Below, piece by piece: positions 23,082 to 29,201 of a stretch of 29,201 nucleotides of DNA (the stretch's first letter is position 1; every line of letters begins with the position of its first letter). Position numbers and translations under genes: made by a program. Location of the stretch: positions 1 through 29,201 of the forward strand of contig JAYMSP010001749.1 of NCBI GenBank assembly GCA_036897095.1, written 5' to 3'. The notes below the pieces were generated by a model. It was not told where the DNA came from. It searched no databases and was given only the letters and a program-made list of their open reading frames with translations. The stretch is from Plantago elongata (Eukaryota > Streptophyta > Magnoliopsida > Lamiales > Plantaginaceae).

Positions 23082-23089
23082 TAGGGTTT
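23082..23089 (-). promoter_or_regulatory. telo-box upstream of NUFIP
   Basis: AAACCCTA on the minus strand lies about 52-59 bp upstream of the NUFIP start codon, in the probable leader or core promoter. This fits a snoRNP-assembly gene co-regulated with ribosome biogenesis. The motif is seen; function is inferred. Confidence 0.55.
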
Positions 23090-23440
23090 TAGAGTTGGGG
23101 GAGAAGGAAGCTTTGCTATATTGGCTCCAATTATTTTTTCCATTCTTGCTTCAATCATTTGACTAAATTACCATATCATATACGATTCATGTAATTAATA
23201 AAATTATTAATCAAATATTGATACCATGGACAACTAGTACAATGGAATTTTCAAATTTCATTTTAATTTCTATCGGTTAGAAGTACCGCTTTTTTAAATA
23301 TATAATATTTCTCCTACTTTATACATTATATTTTATACTTTATTTATTATTTCTTCTATTTTATCAAATTACATTCATAATTTATTAATTTATTTCTTAC
23401 GTCATCACTTTTTTCTTAACATGTTCGATTTTGAGGGACT

Positions 23441-23471
23441 TTCAAATCGAAACGGAGGAAGTATATTTTAT
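23441..23471. mobile_element. single Stowaway-like terminus
   Basis: The sequence CGAAACGGAGGAAGTA (about 23449-23464) read on the minus strand gives TACTTCCTCCGTTTCG, a typical Stowaway end flanked by TA. A clear partner end was not found within about 250 bp to the left; a weak candidate is 'ttctcctactttat' near 23310. It is probably a decayed or truncated copy. Confidence 0.4.
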
Positions 23472-23604
23472 TTTAATATAAAAATACATTAATATTCGTG
23501 ACATTTATATTTTAATTAATAATATTTTTTATGAGTTCGTTTCAGCTAAATCGAAACTCATTGCCTATGATCTAGATAAAGCATGATTCAAATCAATTTT
23601 GATC

Positions 23605-23800
23605 TGTCGGAGCTTGCTACTCTGGACAAGCTCCAATATGGTGCTTAACTGGGACTTCGATCGGAGTCAGGGCAGCCTTTTTATAGTAACCAGATGCTTC
23701 CTCTCGCAATCGTGATAGCTGCCAGTCATAGCTTATCGCAGTCATGAGTCATGATGGGTTGCGAGCATTATGACGACTATAGTTTGGTATCCCTTAAAAT
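23605..23800. mobile_element. possible transposon fragment, less AT-rich than its surroundings
   Basis: About 200 bp beginning near 'gatctgtcggagcttgc' stand out from the AT-rich flanks by a more balanced base composition and abrupt edges. There is no coding content and no inverted repeat I can see. A fragment of an LTR or other element is a guess from composition alone. Confidence 0.25.
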
Positions 23801-24260
23801 TACTTTTTTAACGTTTTCTTTCCTTTTTTGTCAGTTTTTTAATTAATCGATGTAATTTTTAATTAATTTAAACGTACTAATGCGATGCAACAATAAAGAA
23901 CCACTTCAAATATCATGTAACTAAAATAATTGAAACATTTTCAAATTCTTTCAACGTCAACGTCACATATCTAATGATTGCATGACATAATTTTTTTCTG
24001 ATTGTCGTATCGTAGTGTTTTAACATTTATATATTTTTCTTAAATGTAATCATTTGAGATGTTTTATTAAAGAGAAAATTTAAACTAATATTATATTTAT
24101 ATCACTTGAAGAGGCTTTTACAATATATTAATAATAAAAGTTGCATGCTTTTAACATACACTTAACTGAGATAAGTCACCACATTTACTAATACTTATTT
24201 AGATTTGAGTTTTCGAAAAAAATTGAGCAATGTATGATAATTGGGGATACATGCAATCAC

Positions 24261-25190
24261 ATCTTTAGAGGAAAAAATTCAAAAAAATTGTACATTACGT
24301 TGTGACATTTTCGAAAAAAATATTTTTAGTTGTTACAGTCTGATTTTAATATATTAAGTTGACATTGTGTCCAATTTAGATACTTTGTGATACGTGGCAA
24401 CTTTATTACGTGACACGTGTCACATTGAAAAATACATATATATGATAGACCTAATCGCAAATACGATCGTATTTATTAATTGTAAATAGATTCTAATTTT
24501 AACAATATTACTAAATTATCCATATAAAATTATATCTCTATTAAAAATAATATAAAAAATTAAAATTAAAATCACTTACAAACTTTAAAAACCCAATTGA
24601 AAAGTTTATTGTAGCAAATTGCGTCTTGAATTATTTATTTATTTTATATGTAATAAAATGTGAAATAAATTATTTTATATTTTTTAAATTATTTTTGAAT
24701 TATATTAAACAATTTATACCCATAACTTACGAGAGAGTGATACGTCCCCCCCCCCTTTTTAATTTAATTATTTTTTATTTATTTTTCATATGTATAAATT
24801 TAATTTAAAATTATAATTTATAATTTTCCAGAATTTTATATTTTTTTATAATTTAAAATTAATTTTCAAATTAATTTTCCCCTCTTTCTTCTTTCTTTTA
24901 ATCTTTTTTATGTTAATTTTATAAAATAGGGTTAATTTATAATAACTGAAAATTATGTGGTGAAATTAAAAGTTGTTAAAATTTATATTATTTTCGATTT
25001 CACCCATTAAAATTTTAAAATTTCAATTTGACACGTGTCATGTAATTAAGTTACTATATGTCACGAGGTACTTAAATTTGACACAATATTAATTTAAGGT
25101 ATTAAAATTGAACAGTAACAATTAATTATATCTTTTTTAAATATCACAACTTAAATTAATTTTTTCAAAATTTTCCACATCTTTAAAAGA
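24261..25190. mobile_element. ~0.93-kb element with long (~165 bp) terminal inverted repeats carrying G-boxes
   Basis: The left arm (about 24261-24435) aligns throughout with the reverse complement of the right arm (about 25015-25190). Matching landmarks include GTTGTTAC against TTGTTACTG, GACATTGTGTCCAATTTA against ATATTGTGTCAAATTTA, and GACACGTGTCACATTGAAA against GACACGTGTCAAATTGAAA. The arms are diverged but collinear. The interior is extremely AT-rich and non-coding. Arms of this length suggest a non-autonomous Mutator-like element. No target duplication was identified, so the ends are approximate. Confidence 0.65.
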
Positions 25191-25674
25191 TATCACTTCC
25201 GTCATTTCTTTACATAAAAATGCACATGCTTGGGCTAATCGTCACTGCCTCAACATCATCCTCAATATTATATATGTTGGGTGAAGTTCCGCTCATAGGT
25301 GAAAGTCAAAACTGGTAAAATTTGCTTAATGGCAGATACAATGTTATAGATGAAATTGTAAAATATTAAGAGACAAATAAAGTTTTATTACTAATATTTC
25401 TACGTTTTGTTCATAGTCACTTCACCTAAAATAAAGGAAGGAAACGCTCTCCTTAAATATTGTATTTATTGCGGGAATTTTTCCTCCTTCATATATTGGA
25501 GTGAGATACTGTCATTTTCATATATTGAAATGAAATACTGTCATTTTAAATGCACTAAAATGAAAATGAACAATTTTAATATACTACTGAAATCATATGT
25601 CCAATTGAGGAACTTCGATCGATTTTTCGATCGAATTGATGACGTGGTCGCCGGACGTGCGATTTTTCCTCCAA

Positions 25675-26045
25675 ATTCATATTTGACTCGTATTTAGTAT
25701 TTCAAATTCAAGTACGGACACGTGTCGCATCCACGTTAATTTTCAGTATAAATTATGTATTATAATTATAAAATGATTTTAAAAATTATGAAAAATATTT
25801 TAAAAATTATAAAAATTGATCTTACAATTTTTTACATAAAAGAAAAAAAAACTAAAATCACATTAGCTATAGAGTTCTCATATTTTGATAGTTGACTCAT
25901 ATTTTAATTTGAATTTTTAAAATTAAAATACGGGACATGTGTCACTCTCCTGTAATATATGGGTTAAAATGTTTAATATAATTAACAAATGATGTAAAAA
26001 AAATTTAAAAAATAGTTTATAAAGTATAAAAAAACTATGTTACAT
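25675..26045. repeat. degenerate direct duplication (~210-bp period)
   Basis: Two collinear blocks start near 25680 and 25885. The first has 'ttgactcgtattt' then 'acggacacgtgtcgcat'. The second has 'ttgactcatattt' then 'acgggacatgtgtcactct'. Each is followed by A/T-rich sequence containing 'ttacataaaa'. The 'gacacgtgtc' motif is shared with the arms of the element at 24261-25190, which hints at a related family. Confidence 0.45.
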
Positions 26046-26744
26046 TTTATTACATAAAAATAAATTATAAAAACTTGATTTTCTGTAATAAAAAAAAGAT
26101 GAATGACTTATAAAATTCAATAACCTAAATGAAAATTTAATGTAGCAAATTTCACTTCTTCTAGTCTGGTCATGTTAGAGATATTCCATAAATAGCCTTG
26201 TAAATTCTTGATCTATGATTACTCTCGTGCTCTCTCCTTTCAAATAAGTTCACTACCTCCTAACTTTCTCTTGTATTAAAGTAAATTAACATTTTATTAG
26301 TGTGTGTATATTAATGGAAATTAACATTTTATTTGTTTGTGTATGGTATTATATTATTAAAGTCGTAAGTAGATGATAAAGTAACAGAGAGATTGAATAA
26401 AAAGATAATGAAGTAGGAAAGAGATATAATAAAAAAACTAGTTAGTGGGATAAAAAAAATTCATTTATGGAATAAGAAGTTTCTGACGAAACGCCAAAAA
26501 GAAGAAAGTTATGAAGTTTCGAAAAGATAGATGGAGTAGTTATTATGTTCTAATATTTTATATAAAATTCATTTAGATTTTATGTAATGATTTATAGATA
26601 TTGGATTAAAACGAACCATTTAAACATATTTACATATGTAATGTAACACATTATATAAAATTTACATAAAGTATTCAAATTTATTAAAGTTGAAAAATTA
26701 TGTAGGGAATGTTATACCACTATAGCCATAAAAAAACTAACCGC

Positions 26745-26853
26745 TTATTTGGGATAGAATTTGAGTGACATTGTCCGAACTTAAATTTAACTTTTTATAT
26801 ATAAAAAACTCACTTTCAGTTGGACAGCGACACTCAAATTATATCCCAAACAG
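26745..26853. mobile_element. foldback MITE (near-perfect ~110-bp palindrome)
   Basis: The left arm TTTGGGATAGAATTTGAGTG pairs with the reverse complement of the right arm TTTGGGATATAATTTGAGTG. Pairing extends inward through TGTCCGAACT/TGTCCAACTG to a TATATA centre near 26800. The ends (CTTATTTGGG and CTGTTTGGG) resemble Tourist/PIF-Harbinger MITEs. A transcript would form a single long hairpin. No clear TAA target duplication was seen. Confidence 0.65.
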
Positions 26854-28169
26854 TCACCAACATATGTAATGAAATTTTAAATCAAATATTTTACATAAAT
26901 TCTTTATCTATTTAATAATTATTTTTATCTTATTACCCTACTTTCTACCTCTCTTCACTAAAGAAGGAAAAAGATTTGAGATAGTCAAATCCAACTAAAC
27001 AAAAGAAAAATAAAAAAAGTTAAGGAACTTATATAATCATACTCAAAAGGTCTAAGTTCTCCTTCATTTGAATCCACAATTATATGTCCAATTACATGTC
27101 TACAACCACGATATATGCAACGTTATTATAATTATATAAAGTACCCCGTACCTTAAATTGAAAATTTTCGCATTTTATAAACCTTAAATATATTTCCCCA
27201 TTTTCTACAATCATATTGATTAACCTAATAAAAATACAAAGTTGAATCCCATACATACGAAAAAACTTCAACACCGGAAGGAAATGTGAATGTAGCTATA
27301 GGATGCACATCAGTAGCGAGATCAAAAAATGATCCCCTACTATTCTAAAAGAAAAGTGCAATAATGTTAAAAATAAAATAACCCATATAGATAGGAAGTT
27401 TAAGGAGGTTGTCCATATGGAAAACGGTATACACTAAGAAGACAAAATATTTTTGGCATGGCACCACCTCTCCTCGATGACCAGCCAGTGTATCTTAGTT
27501 AAAAGGGCAACTATCATACTTATTGTTGCCCCTGAAAAAAAACTAGAGTACCTCTCAAATTTTTCCTAAAACACCTCCAAATCTACTATGAAAGTTTTCG
27601 ACAATTCTACGTGAGCACGGCCAATGTCAACAGACAAACACCAGGCTTCGTGCAGAAAACCGATAAAAAATTATATTACAACAAATGTAAAATTAATCAA
27701 TTGAGGTAGAATGATAAGTTAAGATTCAACATAACTTATCATATTGTGTTTAGCGATTCTACATAGACCATGAGATAATCAATCGGAATTATAAGCGATG
27801 GCATAGTTAGTATCTTTCCAACTTTTAGTTTACGGATTCGCTCCAAATGTAATCGAATTTATTCATGATTATTTTTTAAGAATATTTATGAAGTTCTATT
27901 GGATGTCGGACGGGTACCGCTAACTATGACTCTACCTTTGAATGAATTCTTTCTTGCTTTTGTTTGTAAATATAGTGAAACAATTTATAATAAAATTTAT
28001 TGAAAGAATATGCCACTTCATAAAATATACTATTAAAAAGACACAAAGTCTTGGGAGAAACGGTCTTTAGTTAAATTAACTAGAAAATTGCAATTTGTCA
28101 TTAAACATGTGTTCTTCGCGGATCCGGGTCAATATCGTTTTTCACGGAGCCTCTCGCAGATCAGGGAAA

Positions 28170-28495
28170 AAGATCCTCTCGCTGTTTGAGATCATAGCCT
28201 TTTGAATTGAGATCATAGTTATATTAATTGAGATCATACACTATGTTGATATCATGGTGTTTTTTTAGTTAAGATCACAGTGCTTTGTGTTGACATCATA
28301 CCATTTTTTAGTTGAGATCATAGTATGTGTTTAGTCTGATAACATAATGTGTTTTAGTTGATACCATAGCGTTTTGTTTAATATCATAGTCCTTTTAGTT
28401 GGTATCATAGTGTTTTGTTTAATATCACAGTCGTTTTAGTTGGTATCATAGTGTTTTAGTCTGAGATCATAGTGTTTTTAGTTGATATCATAGAT
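28170..28495. repeat. ATCATAG minisatellite array 1 (~15 units of ~21 bp)
   Basis: The unit is close to GATATCATAGTGTTTTAGTT, with variants GAGATCATAG, GGTATCATAG and AATATCACAG. The core ATCATAG is kept while the T-rich linker varies from about 8 to 14 bases. Neighbouring pairs share linker variants (for example 'tgttttgtttaatatca' twice), which shows local duplication. It is non-coding on both strands. Confidence 0.9.
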
Positions 28496-29145
28496 CACTC
28501 ACATCATATAAAATCACGAAAAAAAATAATATTCAAAAAGAGACATATATCATTCCACTATATGTTGTACTACTATTCATACATCTGCAAAAAAAAAACG
28601 CTATCAACTTCATGCTCATAGCTTTTTGAGTTGAGATCATAGGGGTTTAGTCTGAAATCATAGTTTTTTTTTTTTATGTTGACATCATACTGTTTTAGTT
28701 GAAATCATAGTGTTTGGTTTTATATCGTAGTTTTTGAGTTGATATCTTAGTCTGATATCATAGTGTATTATTTTTATATCATAGTTATAGTTGAGATCAT
28801 AGTTTGTTTTAATTTGATAATATAGTTTATTTTTAGTTGAGATCATAGTTTGATTTTGTTGATATCATAGTTTTTTTTGTTAATAACATAGTTTTTTAAT
28901 CTAAGAACATAATGTTTGGTTTGATATCATAGTTTTTTTAGTTGATATCATAGCATTTGGTTTGATATCGTAGTTCTTTGAGTTGAGGTCATAGTGTTTT
29001 AGTTGATATCATAGATTACTCATAACATATAAAATAACACAAAAAATACTTTATTCAAGATGGAACATATCATTCGATTATATGTTGTACTACTATTCAT
29101 ACATGTGCAAAAAGAAAACAATATCAACTTCATGTTCATCATCTC
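28491..29145. repeat. ~521-bp higher-order tandem duplication containing the ATCATAG arrays
   Basis: The ~125 bp after array 1 (28491-28615) recur after array 2 (29012-29140). Shared blocks include TATATGTTGTACTACTATTC and ATACATNTGCAAAAA, then TATCAACTTCATG. The offset is 521 bp, so array plus spacer was duplicated as a unit. The copies now differ by substitutions and small indels. The right copy runs towards the window edge. Confidence 0.85.
28625..29018. repeat. ATCATAG minisatellite array 2 (~19 units)
   Basis: This is the same unit as array 1, with more T-runs in the linkers and more diverged cores (GATAATATAG, AAGAACATAA). It begins after the spacer at 28496-28624 and ends with GATATCATAGATTACTC, matching the end of array 1 (GATATCATAGATCACTC). 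Confidence 0.9.
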
Positions 29146-29201
29146 TTTGTTCATTGTTCGGTTGCATTTAACTAAACATTTTTCTTCTTCGTCAATGCTC
29201 T

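Larger units (their letters stand above)
23100..29201. other. gene-free AT-rich region rich in repeats
   Basis: I find no gene in these 6 kb. Short open frames match nothing and have the composition of their surroundings. The region holds a Stowaway-like end (about 23441-23471), a less AT-rich fragment (about 23605-23800), a ~0.9-kb long-TIR element, a poly-C run (24746-24755), G-box-bearing direct repeats (25.68-26.05 kb), a foldback MITE and the ATCATAG arrays. The stretch 26.9-28.1 kb shows nothing I can name. Confidence 0.65.

Noticed and set aside
22820..23158. N-terminal extension of the 255-residue open frame overlapping NUFIP exon 2
   Set aside because: The extension reads through the first intron and the antisense frame of the leader. 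The spliced start at 23030 gives the expected N-terminus.
28170..29018. CRISPR-like regular spacing of short repeats
   Set aside because: The host is a plant, the units are contiguous and variable in length, and there are no unique spacers or cas genes.

Overview
This is plant nuclear DNA, very probably from a eudicot. The genes have GT-AG introns, the intergenic DNA is AT-rich and dotted with small inverted-repeat transposons, and the recognisable products are plant families: an ALA1-type P4-ATPase, a subfamily XII LRR receptor kinase and a plant NUFIP. The species cannot be fixed from sequence alone.

Layout. (1) 119-3302, minus: the 5' 843 codons of an ALA1-type phospholipid flippase in three exons, continuing past the left edge. 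A long leader and a doubtful small ORF lie upstream. (2) 4.3-8.7 kb: intergenic DNA with two Tourist-like elements, a complete Stowaway-like element and a GAGCTCG-rich element. (3) 8713-11052, minus: a ten-exon gene rebuilt here by chaining splice sites. It encodes a 369-residue protein, probably organelle-targeted, of no family I recognise. (4) 11715-15646, plus: a subfamily XII (EFR/FLS2/Xa21-like) non-RD LRR receptor kinase that is now a pseudogene with two frameshifts, a lost splice donor and a 46-bp insertion. (5) 16380-17549, minus: an intronless 389-residue protein whose C-terminus resembles NOL11. (6) 18330-23030, minus: a nine-exon, 540-residue NUFIP homologue (box C/D snoRNP assembly) whose 1.9-kb second intron carries a minisatellite. 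(7) 23.1-29.2 kb: gene-free AT-rich DNA with a ~0.9-kb long-TIR element, a foldback MITE, and two arrays of a ~21-bp ATCATAG-core repeat that form part of a ~521-bp tandem duplication.

How the genes relate. There is no operon-like logic, but the two adjacent minus-strand genes NOL11-like and NUFIP both point to ribosome/snoRNP biogenesis, and both have a telo-box (AAACCCTA) close upstream of the ATG. The NOL11-like gene also has a site II motif. This agrees with the known promoter pattern of plant ribosome-biogenesis genes. The most novel items are the unrecognised ten-exon gene, the layered ATCATAG repeat and the decaying receptor kinase.
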